DNA from: Escallonia rubra
Taxonomy: Eukaryota > Streptophyta > Magnoliopsida > Escalloniales > Escalloniaceae
Direction of reading: 5' to 3'
Length of the DNA: 64,000 nt
Assembly: GCA_033065855.1 (NCBI GenBank)
Contig: JAVXUO010000425.1
Span: 620,001 to 684,000, forward strand
Positions 1-12,800 of the stretch are shown here, piece by piece (the first letter of the stretch is position 1; the number at the start of each line of letters is the position of its first letter). Under the pieces are notes generated by a model that saw only the letters and a program-made list of their open reading frames with translations, was not told the DNA's origin and ran no database searches. A program made the translations under genes and the position numbers.

Positions 1-1149
1 GAAGTGTCGGAGATCGGCGCTTACGAGGCGATAAATGAGCAAGGCCTCCATAAAGGTTGGGAGACTTATAAATATATAGTTTTAGAGACAAAATACAAAC
101 CGTATGATCAAATGTATCAACATCGTCCGTTGAGGAGGTGGAGTAGTATAAAGTAGTTAAAGTTTCACTAGACAAGGCATAGAACGATCCAAGCATTGTA
201 ATATTCTCCAAGCAATATGGTGAAGTCTTTAGTGCCGTGACTGGTAGTATTCCAAAAAAAATCGGACATTGCTAAGACGTGTTTGACACGTATCCGATAT
301 GTTGGTGAGGTGTCGGGGTATCGGTAGGTGTCGAACACTATACCTCCGCCCGTATGAGGTGTCAATGCTTCATAGTGCATAACCCGCTAATAATTTGAGG
401 CAAGACGCTAAATATTTCGTACTCAACTTTCGATGCCCAAGCGCATGAAGTCAAAATTAAGTTGAACTATACAATGGAACTAAGATTAGGTACGCAATTA
501 AGCTTCATTTTACTTGGCCTCTGAGAATTTTAAACAACGCCCTACGTAAATCATGCACCCAAAATCCCTAAATAAAAAGGCAGAAGCCCGTTTAGCATAG
601 ATTGAATTGGAGTTGAATGTAGGCTTTTAGAGTTTAAAGACTACTTACTGGCTACAGGAGAAAACTTAGCGATATCGACCTGGTATATTAGCCGGATAAA
701 CAACGACGTTTGCTCGGTGGCGGTGAACTCCCGCCGAAGATGACTTGGTCTTCGTCTCCCGCTCTGTTAGCCACAAGAAGAACGATTTGTGTTATGTTTT
801 ATGCCCTAGATTTCAAATCTATGAAATACCCCCTTATATTTTCTACTATTACCGACACACCCACGTTGATTTTATGTTTTTACTTTTAATTCATTCGAAC
901 TTTTGAGAAGAACAAAGTAGAGAATAGAATCCATTAGACATTCTAAACCGCAAGCGCGCTACACTTGTGTATTTAAGGAGTCTATAGCCTTAACTGACAT
1001 ACCCAAAAAAATCTTTAAAAACCGATTAGTTATTACACTGAAATATGACTCATTTGTTATGCTCTCTTCAATGCCCTCTTCAGGATTTTGGGTTGTCACA
1101 ACATTGTGCTATTGACGAGAGGCCCTAACAGCATCTTGCTCTTCATAAT
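1..1149. other. Intergenic, no gene seen
   Basis: No open frame here resembles a protein family I know and no tRNA or rRNA is visible. The sequence is ordinary AT-rich plant intergenic DNA, and may be further decayed parts of the retrotransposon to its right. Confidence 0.5.
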
Positions 1150-2200
1150 CTTGCATGTCTAGCTGGTCATCTGCTGGTTGTTGCGTCGGCGAGGACCAGA
1201 CTGGTCCCGTCGTTTTACATGCCCAATGGTCTCAAAGAAGGCATTCATCATTTGCCTTTGCGGACAGTTGGCAGTGATTTGCGGCCCTTGAACACGAAGC
1301 AACCTCTGAAGGGAGGTTTCATTGCTTCTCCATTGGTGCTAGCATCAGGCTTTGCTTTAAATCCACCCTTGCTTTTCTTTGGGAAGAAGAATTTGAAGCA
1401 CAACTACTCTCGCCCCAACTATGGTTGGTACCTGTCCCTCTGGCTTCTTACCACTAGTAATCTGAAAGGTCTTTGTGGCTCATAAATGTAATCTGAAAGA
1501 CCTCAAGCGGCGACGATGGCTTCATTAAGGTTGCTCACCCGACGTCTATTCAGCTCGACACGAGCCCTAGTTTCAACCCTTAGATGGAAAAGAAGAGTTT
1601 GTCAACTATGGACATGTCGGTGATGTCTACCATCAAGGTCGAGAAGGCTGGAAAGTCTGTTTACACTTTAATAGTGCTTTTCTTGCATTGTGTGCGGTGT
1701 TCTCAGGGAGGAATTGACTTTTCAATTTTTTGCTTGAGTGTCTTCCACGTGTCTATTACACAGGACCCCTTTGGATTTCTGTGTACTTCTTCGGTCACTA
1801 TAGCTTGGATAGTGGCCATAGAGACCTTTGTCTCGTTCGAGTCCACCTCGTTGGCTCGAAAATGCTGTTCAACGCCATAAAGGAAGTTTTCTATTTCTTT
1901 GGCATCACGGGCTCTCTGCAGGTCTTTGGACAGTTAGGCACCTGGGGCCTCGATCGGTGATCCATGCCCATTGCGATCATGTTAACCACACCACGATTGA
2001 GAAGCTCCACTCGATATTAAGCTTGTGGAACTTGGACTCCAATCCGCAGCTTCGCTATTTTGTGTAGCTTCCAAGTTTTCCTCCACAGCATATAGGCGAA
2101 CAGAAAGTTGACAGAGAATGCCACGTGCATGCATTTCGTTTCCGAAGATATTTGTCATTTGTGTTTTCAATGCATCAATTCTTTCTTTCAAGTTGGCCAT
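1150..2200 (-). pseudogene. Decayed Ty3/gypsy-type gag remnant
   Basis: Read on the minus strand, the segment starts with an ATG at 2200 opening a short helical frame (MANLKERIDALKTQM). After a frame change comes a stretch including RARDAKEIENFLYGVEQHF, the hallmark of plant Ty3/gypsy Gag polyproteins (family form: GARxAKELENFLWDMEQYF), at about 1835-1935. Further left, near 1250-1330, a degraded zinc-knuckle-like segment (MKPPFRGCFVFKG) followed by MNAFFETIGHVK resembles the end of Gag. Several stops and frameshifts interrupt it, so it is dead. No protease, reverse transcriptase or integrase frame and no LTR pair could be recognised. Assignment rests on motif resemblance only. Confidence 0.6.
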
Positions 2201-5200
2201 ACCTTACCAATAAACTATTGAACGAATTTGGCTAAAGCCACGGTCACTTGGGCAACCGTGCTCTAAAACCACCTGACTCACACAAGGAAATCGTGTTTAG
2301 CACTCGTCTTGCCACTTACAAGAAGAGTTCGACAGTCAATCTCAACATTCAAAAGCAACACTGCATCAAATCTGCAGTTAATAATGCGTAAAAAGTAAAT
2401 TTCAACACGAGGACAAGACGGTTCTAAATGTTCTTATTACTTCAAAAGGCATTGCAACCACAATGTGCAGTGCAACTAAACAGGAAAGCTAGAACAAAAC
2501 AATGGACTCTTGGGTAAGGGGGCATGTGGCACGAAGCTTGACGACTACTATATAGTACCATTAGGAGTAAAACCTTCAGTGACAAAAGTAGACATACCTC
2601 TTTTCGAGGAGTCGTACTGCCTCTTTTCTAAGAAATACAACCCGAAACAACTTGAAGTTTTACATGAAAATATTAATATGTGCAAAGACGATCTACACAA
2701 AAAATGAGCCAAAACGCATGCATGGGTATTCAAATCATCATGGTTGGCTTGCGGCGTGCACAAGCACTGCAGTCCGCGCGTGCGGGGGCTGTGCTTGGCA
2801 GGCGCAGTGCTGGAACGACGCAGGGGCACTGTGCTTGGCAGGCTGGCGAAAAATATGTTGGAAGGGTGTTGGGGCGCTATGCTGGAAGGGCGCACGGACA
2901 CTGTGCTTGTCATGGGGGTGCCAAGAGCAGCTCGTGACACCCCGGCACGTCACACGCCACTGCCGTGACCTAACCACGCCGTCTTCGCGACATTTGCCCC
3001 CTGCGAGACCGCGCTTGAGCACTGCCTTCTTCTACGGTGTCCTCTGCGCTCTTTCCTTCGATGGCGCCTTGTCGTGCCCCCGCACAACGTTTTTGTCACC
3101 GTACCCCCAGACTGTCCATTAGTCGTGACCCCGCACCTCACACATCCCGCCGCGCCTATGCGTTACGCCACTTATATAGTCATGGACCCTAGTTGTCTGT
3201 CACACTACCACGCCCCAAGCGTTGGCCCATCCACCCCCATCTCACTTTAAGACGGGAGTAGGTCTTCGAAAGGCTTCGCGCCTAGGACGTTTGGCAGTTA
3301 GGCATTCGGCCATCCCCCTATTTTAGGTTATCTACGTGTCTCGACGCCTATGTGGGACTCAGCAAGGGTTTCAGACCGGTGGCTAGATCAAAGGGTGAAT
3401 ATGCGATCCAATGCTGTATGAGCCAGTCTTTCCATACGGACAGAGCAAAGTTGTTCGGTTTAGGCTGGGTGAATATGCGATCCAATAGTCAGTGGAGTTA
3501 GGGGACTTCACAATTAATTTTCTAGAGAGAAGCTAAGAACTTATTTCACATTTCACTTTCTCATTCTAGAATCTCAACGCTTAGGAGTTCTAGAGAGAGA
3601 CACCTTGGACCTCGAGGTGGGACCTTGACGCTGGACTTCAACTTCAACTCTGGACCTAACTATGATCGTCATATTCTATTCACCTTGGGCCTTTGTCCTC
3701 CTAGTGCTGACACTCCTCAGGATCCGCCTGGAAAGCCTTACAGCCTGCCTTTGTTCCGTCCTCGCTCCGTCCCTCACTAGCATACTTGGCTTTAGACTGG
3801 ACTGCATTCTGTGGCATCTCCACGTATACTGCCAACCAACTTTTCTGGCATTATTTTGGCGACTCTACTCTGGAGGTGAGCATCGCAGTGTATTTCGCTC
3901 CATTTCTGTCACACCCAACCATGAGAAGCACCACTCTTAAGGACCAAGAGGAGACCAGTGCCGTCTGGCTCAAGGCTCCCCCCAGGATGGAGATGCAAGA
4001 CTCCCAATTGTCTTTTATGACCGCGATCTAGTAGATGCAAAAAATCAATCTAGGTCCTAACTTCGCAGTTGCCCGTCTCTCAAGGCCTCAGAGCTCACCA
4101 ACCTGTGCCTGTTGCTCACCTAGTGCTATCCTAAGCTCTAGGGTTGGCCTCTGCTACGCAGGTCGAGTTGGCCTAGTTTTGGACCCTACCCAGGTCCCAG
4201 TGTCGCAACCATCGCTGCCTTGGTCCTCCGGGCCCTCCGCAGTAGGACTCGCGACACCTCTACCCGCAGCGCCCGACGTGTTGGTCACAACTACCACCAC
4301 TGGCAGACCTCAAGTTGACTTGGCCAGGTGCCGCAGCAACGATCCCTTGTCACCGCCGAGCCCCGCCTTACTTTGCTTAGAGTACCTCTGAGACGCGTGA
4401 TTTAATTGAGATGGAACCCACCCCAAGATGGCCAACCAACCCAACCCTTACATGGCCAACCAACAGCTGAATAATAGCGATGCCCCTGACTTGCTTCAGT
4501 TGGCCCTTCCTGATTGTCGGTCTCATGTATCTTGTTAGTTCTGTCAATTTGCGGTGAAGGATTGTTGTTATGACCGCGTATTAGAAATTGAGAGAAAGAT
4601 GGATAAGTCAGAAGCAAATAGTGAGGGGGAACAGTCTGCAGATGAGAGTGTAAAATACTTGTGTAGCAGGAGTGAGTGGAACTGTAAAAGTTAAATGGTT
4701 GACAAGGTGACGGAAGCGATCAGCATACCAGCCTTCTGTATTAGGAAATATTCAAGGAGACAGTTATAACTTTCTTCTAAGGAACTTTGCAAACTGTACA
4801 ATTTTTCCAACTTGCTGGGTTTGTTGGTGCTGTACCTGTATTTTTGGTCCCCATCTTCTGGACTAATATACTAATGGTGAGATGTGCAGGACCTAATCTA
4901 GCACAATCTGGGCCTTCACCTAACCGCTTGGACGCTGCTTTTAACAAAAACCTGGGGGTGATCTGGGAGGAATGACTTTGTATGTTTATAAGCTGAACCC
5001 CAAGCAGGTATAAACTGGTTTTCTTTCAAATCTTTTGATAGCGGCAACTGTTGTTGAAAGTTTTTTTTACCTATTTTATGTAATTGCCAAGCTTTTATTA
5101 GTTTTTTTGTTCTTGCCAAAAAGTAGAAAAAGGGAAACATTTTAAACACCTGATGCTCAGCCCTCTATCACAAGCATATTATACGACTACACTTGTTAAT

Positions 5201-5988
5201 TAATCTGTGTAACATAGATTAAACTTGTCAATGAGTAATGGCATAATACAATCGACTCAACTCATATCACCAACTGGGTTAGTGCTTATTCTGCTATGTA
5301 ACAGTTTGTGGAGGTCTGTGAAAGGTATTTTTGAGGTTTACCATCTTCAAGTGGACTGGAAGTAAGCTATAGAGAAGAAAAGCTATCTTTTTTGTTAAAT
5401 TGAAGGAGAAGCAAAGTGTGCAACTTAAGCGACTCTAAATATAAGAAGAGGCTATAATGTGTTTTCATTAGTCTCAGGACTGTGGAAGCTCACCTTATCC
5501 CGCTCTTTACAATTTGATTGACCTGCTTTTTTTATTCAGAATAGTTGCAGGTGTAAGATCTGCGGCAATAGTACGCGCGTTTTCATTGTAATAATTCTGG
5601 CAATTTAACCAAAGCCAGTTTACCACAGGTTGTCTCAGTCTGCATATCTAAAACATGTAGTTACAGTCCTGGTTGGCTAGGAGAAATTCTTAAAAAGTGA
5701 GGACTTTCTGTTTTGGTTATTATTTCAATAATAGCTAGTATTAAGAAAGCTTGATTCTGACTGGTAAAGGACTGATGCAAACAAAGATGTATGCTTTGAA
5801 CCGAGTGATATGATCTTCTTTTTATTGTTTTAGATCAGCTTTGATTCTCTGCTAAACAGATGAAGCAAGAGTACTGCTTTTGTGTGACTAAATCTAGTGT
5901 TATAGTTTGGTGAGGTTGTATTGTGTTGATGTGTTGTACTACATCTACTGGTTTGATAGTTTGGGGGTTCTTGAGCAACATAAAAACG
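2201..5988. other. Intergenic, no supportable gene
   Basis: Several short frames occur but none has a recognisable domain or a consistent exon structure. A GC-rich low-complexity patch lies at 2750-2940, with recurring gtgcttggcagg-like units. A 20-bp direct repeat (gggtgaatatgcgatccaat) occurs at 3393-3412 and 3467-3486, 74 bp apart. A short exon-like piece bounded by gtgcag and gcaggta lies at about 4890-5007, but I could not attach it to any gene. Confidence 0.5.
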
Positions 5989-6115
5989 GAAGAAGAAAGA
6001 GCATATAATTTGCCATTTTGCCTAGTCATTCTAGGCAGTGGAAATGAGTTCGGATTTAAGCCTAAGAGGGTTAGAGTCTCACGACTTGGTATGGGAAATT
6101 ATTAATGTGGCAGAA
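5989..6115 (+). repeat. SINE-like repeat, copy 1
   Basis: This segment and the one at 6231-6350 are diverged copies of one sequence (agagcNtataatt, then cctaagagggtt and gagtctca near the end). Copy 1 has ggttagagtctc where copy 2 has ggttcgagtctc, the latter resembling the B box of tRNA-derived promoters. A SINE is possible but no A box or poly-A/poly-T tail was resolved. Confidence 0.45.
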
Positions 6116-6165
6116 AATTACTTCCAGTGTCTAATTATACATTCTCTTCCAAATCCTTACCGGGA

Positions 6166-6193
6166 CATTAACCCGTTTGAATGGCTTGTACAC
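6166..6193 (+). repeat. 28-bp direct repeat, left copy
   Basis: These 28 bases recur at 8653-8680 with one mismatch (t/c at the 13th position). Together the copies bracket a GC-rich block of about 2.46 kb unlike its AT-rich surroundings. The repeat is too long for a usual target-site duplication, so a local duplication is an alternative. Confidence 0.6.
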
Positions 6194-6199
6194 AAGGAA

Positions 6200-8560
6200 T
6201 AGAATGCATATACTCATTTGGAAGAAAAAATGGAAGAAAAAAGAGCTTATAATTAGCCTAGTTAATCTAGACTCTGGAACTGAGTTTTGATTTAGCCTAA
6301 GAGGGTTCGAGTCTCATGAGTTGGTGTGGCAATTTATTTTATTGTGGCTGAAAACAAAAAGAAAAAGTTATCTCTTACTGTAACATTGTTGCCAAGGAAA
6401 AAGGGTTCGTTGCCACGTAAAGGTGCCACAAAGGACGCAGTCTAAATCAGCTTCCAAGTAGGCAAAATGGGAGACATCAAGGATGGAGTAAGGGCTGAGA
6501 GCAAGGCTCCCCAGGCAGATCGCGAAGACTGGCAGCGCCGCGCAGGCAGGGTGACGTCGAATAGGGCCGGCGGTCGACGGTCTGAGTCAAGGGTGCAGCG
6601 TCAAGGGTCCGATGTCAGAAGTCCAAATGTGTTTCTCTCACTAGAATTTCAGAGAGAATGAGGCTTTTTAGAGAGAGAGAGTGAAAATGTCAAATGAGAG
6701 AGAAGTCCCTTAATGAGTTCCAAAGTTCACTATTTATAGGCAAAAATGTGCATGTGTCATCAGCCGACACGTGTCGTCCCCTGGGAGTGACACGTCACCA
6801 TGGGGGGTCCAAAGTACCCATTCTCCGTTGGACTGTCGGTCCCTGAGTTCGTGATGCCCTGCCCTTGCAGCATCCTTCTGCCTGTCTAAGGAGACTGACC
6901 ATATCGCGGTAGCATGCTCAGACTAGCCCGTTGCCCCAGCCACCGGTCCGAGCCCTTACTAAATCCCACGAGGTGCGACAAGAGACGCGCAGAGAACCTG
7001 ACAGCGGTGAGGGTTGCCCCTGTAGCCAACTGCCAGGCGGACTAGGCGCGATGCCCTCCAAGGACCTGCTCCCGTCCCGGAGTGACCCGGGGGTCATTGC
7101 CCTGGTAGCGTCGACGATCAATGGTAACATGAGCGGACATGCTCGCAGCTCAGTGTTCAGAGTCCATGGCGAGGGGTCCTCGTGCCGGAGCACTATGATC
7201 GGAGCCCCCCGTGAGCCCGTCGGGTGATTGTGACGATGATGGCTTCGGGGCCGTGAGCCCATCCTACTGCAAGGGTCAGAGCCCCCAGTAGATTGTGCTA
7301 GTGAGGGCCAGAGCCCCCGGTTGATCGTGTCAGCGATGACTTTAGGGTTGTGAGCCCATCCCGCTTCGAGGGCCGGAGCCCGCTGTTGATTGTGCTGGCG
7401 AGGGGCGGAGCCCCTGTTTGATTGTGCCGACGATGACCTTAGGGTTGTGAGCCCATCTCTCTACGAGGAGTCCTCGTGCCGGAGCACTCAGAGCGCATCA
7501 AGGCAGCATCCCGGAGGAGCCGTCTACCCGATTGACCGCGGTAGTATCCCGGAGGAGCCGTCTACCTGGCGGGAGGGGAGTTGAAAGGCTCCCTGGCAGA
7601 GATAGTGTCCGGAAGGAGTCGCCTATGGGGTGAGTCCCTGTGTCGAAACACTCGGAGCACGTCAAGTTCGCAGCCCGGAAAAGCCGTCAACCCGACTGGC
7701 CACGGTAGCATCCCGGAGGAGCCACCTACCTGGCGGAAGAGGAGTTAAAGATCTCCCTGGTGGAAGAGGAGTTGAAGATCTCCCTGGCGGAGATAGTGTC
7801 CCGCATGAGTCGCCTATCCCTGCAGGATGTTGCACACTCCGGAGAGGGGGTCGAAGCATGTTCCACGACCAAGACAAGGTGCGCATGGTGTGGTGAATGA
7901 GTGTGGTGCCCGGGGGGCATGTAACATGATTGTGGCGCATGGGTGCGGCGACTACCGTCGCGAGACAATACCTAGTGCCGGGGCACATATCACGAGAACG
8001 GTGCATGAGAGCGGCGACGAGTGTCGCGGGACGATACTTGGTGCCGGGGGCACGTAGCATGAGAATGGTGCATGAGAGCGGCGACGAGTGTCGCGGGACG
8101 ATACTTGGTGCCGGGGGCACGTAGTGCGACAGAGAGCCAGGGGGATGGATGTATCAGTGGTGCGGCGCATGGGCACGACGGCGTGTGAGAGTGGTGCATG
8201 GGCACCGGCGACGAAGGTCGTGGAGACGGCGTGCAAGCGATGGGAGTCATGGAGCTGTCGCGCGGACGCGGGTGATGAAGGTCGCGAAAATGGCGTGCGT
8301 GCGACGAGAGTCGCGAAGCTGGCGCGCGGATGCAGGCGACGAAGGTCACGGAAATGGCGAGCGAGCGACGAGAGTCGCGGAGATGGCGCGCGGGCGACGA
8401 AGGTCACGGAGAGGGCGTGCGGGCGACGAAGGGCGAAGATGGCGTGTGGGGATAAGGTCGCAGAGTTGGCGTCGGACGCGGACGACAAAAATCGCGATGG
8501 GCGCAGGCGACGAGATCGCCCGCGACGGTAAACGGTCGTCAAGGTAGGTGGCCGACCCCC
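6200..8560. repeat. GC-rich block of nested tandem repeats
   Basis: The left part (6470-6850) has a ctatttataggc motif and gagaga runs, as in LTR-type promoters. From about 7230 to 7480 a unit containing ttagggttgtgagcccatc and a gagcccc motif recurs. From 7510 to 7830 atcccggaggagcc and ctccctggNggagata recur. From 7990 to 8130 a 67-bp unit (gtgcatgagagcggcgacg) is repeated, starting at 8001 and 8068. From 8200 to 8460 a roughly 33-bp unit (gcgacgaaggtcgcggagatg-like, degenerate) repeats. The long frames on both strands are by-products of the repeats, not genes. It may be part of an LTR retrotransposon, but no LTR pair was found. Confidence 0.6.
6231..6350 (+). repeat. SINE-like repeat, copy 2
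   Basis: Second copy of the repeat at 5989-6115, about 240 bp downstream in the same orientation. It carries the better B-box-like motif (ggttcgagtctc at about 6304-6315). Both copies are preceded by a purine-rich gaagaaa run. Confidence 0.45.
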
Positions 8561-8652
8561 TTAAGGGGGAAATGACAATTGAATATGAACTGTCATGGGA
8601 ATTGGGACTCCTAGTGGGCCTATAGGTGTAAACCAAGATAGAGTGAGAACAA

Positions 8653-8680
8653 ACATTAACCCGTTCGAATGGCTTGTACA
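8653..8680 (+). repeat. 28-bp direct repeat, right copy
   Basis: Right-hand partner of 6166-6193 (27 of 28 bases the same), just outside the GC-rich repeat block. Confidence 0.6.
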
Positions 8681-9899
8681 TAGCAAATTCTTATTTGCAA
8701 ACTTATACCTCCAAGTATGGACAGCATATTACGCAAACATGGATTTTATTATTTTTGTAAATTTATCCACCAAAGTATGACTTTTTGCTCAACTTTGATA
8801 ACGTTTGAGGCAATTTTGTTGAACTGGATGTTTGGTGGCAAGGTTTACTATATGCCCTTTACATGAACGGATTGCGCATAAATTTTTTGCTCAGTATTAG
8901 TCACTTTTGTGTGTGGTTGATTATTTAAACCTTAACAAAGGCGATGAGCATTTAATCACAAGCACACCATTTCTTAGTAAAAGTACTTAGCCGGTGTAAA
9001 TAATTGCAGACGGATAATTCGAGATATTAATTTCAAGTTATGCTTGAGTGCTGTTGAACTTTCACATTTAATCAAGATAGAGAGATAATTGTTAGACATA
9101 AGGTAAAACCAAAATTTTAATTTTAAAAGCAACAATCTGATGTTTGGTAATTGTCAAATTGGACTAATCATTAATTGTATATTGTAAGTCTACATAAATT
9201 GACATTCTAGATTGATTAAAAAATGAAGGGTTCTTATAAGTAAAGAATTTAAGAATCAGTTACGTGGAATCCAAACTTGCTTCCTTTTCCAATCATATTT
9301 TTATGATCGTTGTTATGTACATCATTTGAAATCCAGGCTTGCTTCGTTTATCCCGACCCCAATGAATCTAATTAATTAAGCTGATTTGAACCTGTCCAAT
9401 TAACTAAGCTGAACTTTTCAGAGTTGACTTTAATACTATATGTAATGACCTTGATTCACGGGTTCTACCGCACAACAATCCCTTTCCAAAAAGGACTAGT
9501 TAAAATATGAACTTATGAATTCATGACAAAATTACTATTCTCTAACATGAGACTCATCCCGATCAAATTATTACAAACGATTACTACTCGACATAGTTCA
9601 CAGTGATTAATTCATAATCATCATTTGGTAAACAATTTTTGCAGTAACGTCACACGTTACCACTGAGCATGCCTTCAAGCCCATACAATTTATCTGAAAA
9701 AAGATCATCAATGACCCAGCCGACCCAACGGCGATGGTCTGTCTTTAACCCGTTAAACATGGTAGGCAAGTATATGCCACTAAAATTAGTGACGCATAAA
9801 TGTCCAAACAGATGCAAATGCGCGCGTACTAAAGCCAAACTAAGGAAGTAAGTACTGAGTACGTTGTCGGCTGGTGTGTGAGCGGCTCTATTCACAGCA
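8681..9899. other. Intergenic, upstream of the mannanase gene
   Basis: AT-rich sequence holding the presumed promoter of the downstream gene. No convincing TATA box or repeat was identified. Confidence 0.5.
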
Positions 9900-12800
9900 A
9901 TGGATTCACAGCCATGGCGAGAGAGAAAACTCTACACAGCACTAGGCACCATCTCCCTACTCTCTCTCCTCTACCTCAACTTCCGCCCCCACCTCCCGCA
10001 CCTCCCTTTTCCGATCACTTTCCGGCCACCGCCGCCGATGAGCTTCGTCGGCGTCAACTCCACCAGATTCGTCCAACTGGACTCCTCGCATTCTGCTGCC
10101 TCGGCGGTGTACATTAACGGGTGGAACTCGTACTGGCTGATGGAGGAGAGCGTTTGGGCCGAGTCCAGGCCCCGGGTCTCGGAGATGCTGAGGAGAGGGG
10201 CCGAGATGGGCATGACTGTTTGCCGGACCTGGGCTTTTAGCGACGGCGATGGCCCCCATTCGCTTCAGGTCTCGCCCGGTGTCTTTAACGAACGGGTCTT
10301 TCGGGTTCGTCATTTTCCCTTAACCCTTTCCTTTAGATTTGGGTTATAATGATTTAGGCGTGTGGCTGTGTAACTATAATCTCGATTTGTGATTAAATGT
10401 GGTTAGGTTGAAGTATTAACTATATCATGAAAATGCAAAAATCACGTTTCTTGGTCTTTCTGGTTAAGGTGTAATCGTGCGTTCAGAGGATTTGGAAAAG
10501 AAAGGGCAGGGGATATGATGAATAATAAGATGTATTTGAGAAGAGAGTGAAATTATACTAATTGTGAAGTTGAAAATGGCGGATGAGGTGAACAGTGGCC
10601 ATTAATCGGAACATTAAACCATGCCGTCACGGCCATTTTCAAAACAAGGATGGTTGGATCAAGTCCACTGCCAGTGGGGAGAGTTGTTCTGTAGCACGGC
10701 AACTGTTTGTGCATGATCAATTTGTCTTTGGCAAACAAACCATATGGAACTTTGAAATAGCTGACAGTTCTAACCTATCTCTAGAGGGCTTAACTGGAGA
10801 GACCAGACATTCTGCCATGACGATAGAGATTCCAGCTGTTTACTGCTATGAGTTGGTTTTAAGCAATGCAATTCGGTGCCGTCTCTATGCACATACCATA
10901 TGGCTTGTTGGTTGATCCATATAAGAGCTGTATCTTTGGAGATATTGGAGGCATGTGGGTCATGCTGGAATGAACTTATTTGCAGTATTACTATTAGGAA
11001 ATGACGAACGAGTTTTAGTTAAGAAAGCTTTTCATATGTTACCAGTGGTTCTATCCGATTACATTCATTCCACTGTCTGATTCCTAATCTTTGTTCAAGC
11101 ACCAACATAAAGGTCTTTTAAACTTTATGTTTCTTCATGCAATGTGAGCAGATGTTTGCGGATTTTTCAAGGCAATATTGAGTGATTTGTCCAATTGCTC
11201 GTTTTCCAATTGTTCCATTCAGGGTTTAGATTACGTGGTTGTTGAAGCAAGGAGACGTGGGATAAGATTAATCCTCAGTCTTGTGAATAATCTGAGTGCA
11301 TTTGGTGGAAAAGCTCAGTATGTGAAGTGGGCACAACAAGCTGGAATCAACGTCTCTTCCTCGACTGATTCATTTTTTTCACACCCTATCATGAAAGAAT
11401 ACTACAAATCTTATGTCAAGGTTTGTCCAACTCTGCTTGCGTGGAACAACTGGTTTTCTTTTCTATTGTCGGCCGGAAGCACAACCTTCATCATCCAGTT
11501 GTTACTTAATTTCCTGTATCTAAATTCTTACATCCAGTTGCCGAAAACAAAAGAAATTTACTCTGTTATCTGGTTGTCTATGTTAGGATTTATGCCTTTA
11601 GGTGGCAAGTTATTTGTATGCTTTACATGTGTAGTTTTTTGCGTGTGCAATGATATATTAAGTATATCACTTTATTTCAGCACTGTGTGCAGCATCAATG
11701 GCATGATCATGAGCCCTTCCCTGAGTAGGTTGCAACTGTTATCAGTTCAGTTTGTTCCATGTTAACAAATGACATCATTGCACGTTATGAATGACTAATT
11801 TTCTGTTCGAGGATGCCAAATAACTTGAAACCTCTGAAGTTACCTTGGGTGAAGGTGCAAGTAGGTTGGCCAAGAGAGAAGTGTAGTTTGTTTGTCATAA
11901 GAATGTCATAATTTGGCCCTTTGGGCAACATTGAAAAGGCATTGATGGGACCCAGTTTGACCTTCTTTTGCGTTGCTGATGAAAGTCATAATTCGTGTAG
12001 TGATGTAGAACTTCTTTGCTTAAACTTTGGCTGCTTATCTTGTCCTCTTTCGACATTTTACATGCATTTACTTATTTTTTGTTCTCGGTAGCTCAGGCTA
12101 TTTTGACTAGAAAGAACTCCTTGAGTGGAGTTAAATATGCTGAAGAACCAGCTATATTTGCTTGGGAACTCATGAATGAGCCGCGGTGCAAGTCTAATAC
12201 TTCTGCTCCAGCTCTTCAGGTAAAGGGAATTCTATTCACTTTTTTATTCCCGAATAAAAAACCGAGTTGGCTGTTAGGGTAGGAGGAAATAGTGCCTCCT
12301 AAATTGGAAGAAATAGTAGATTGGTAAGTGATAATTAGAAGATTTCCTTACTGGAATTCCCTGACCATACGATTTCCTTTAGTCATTGTCGTTCTTTTTT
12401 CAAAAAACAAAGCACCCGTTTGGGTTATGCTGCATTTTACTTGCTTCTTTACTCGTTCCAAATGTTTGCCTATTTTTACTCTTTCGGTGAGCAGGCCTGG
12501 ATCATGGAGATGGCTGAATTTATCAAAAGTTTGGACCAAAAGCATCTTGTGACGGTTGGACTTGAAGGGTTTTACGGGCTGACATCAAATGCGAGTTCTG
12601 GAGTCAATCCTGGGGATTGGGCAGCAGCACTTGGATCGGACTTTATACAAAACTCAGCAAGTGACAACATAGATTTTGCTTCAGTTCATGCGTATCCCCA
12701 TAGCTGGTTAGTCATGTTGATGAGGTTGTCAATAATAATATCCTCCTTTTTACTTGCCATAAAGCCATCAACCGGTTTGATTTCTCGAATGAGTCAGCTC

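Noticed and set aside
4787..5149. Possible exons near 4.8-5.1 kb
   Set aside because: An acceptor- and donor-like pair exists at about 4890-5007, but the frame has no recognisable family and no partner exon.
7662..8547. Long frames on both strands in the GC-rich block
   Set aside because: They follow the tandem repeats, occur in several frames at once and have no domain; high GC removes stop codons.
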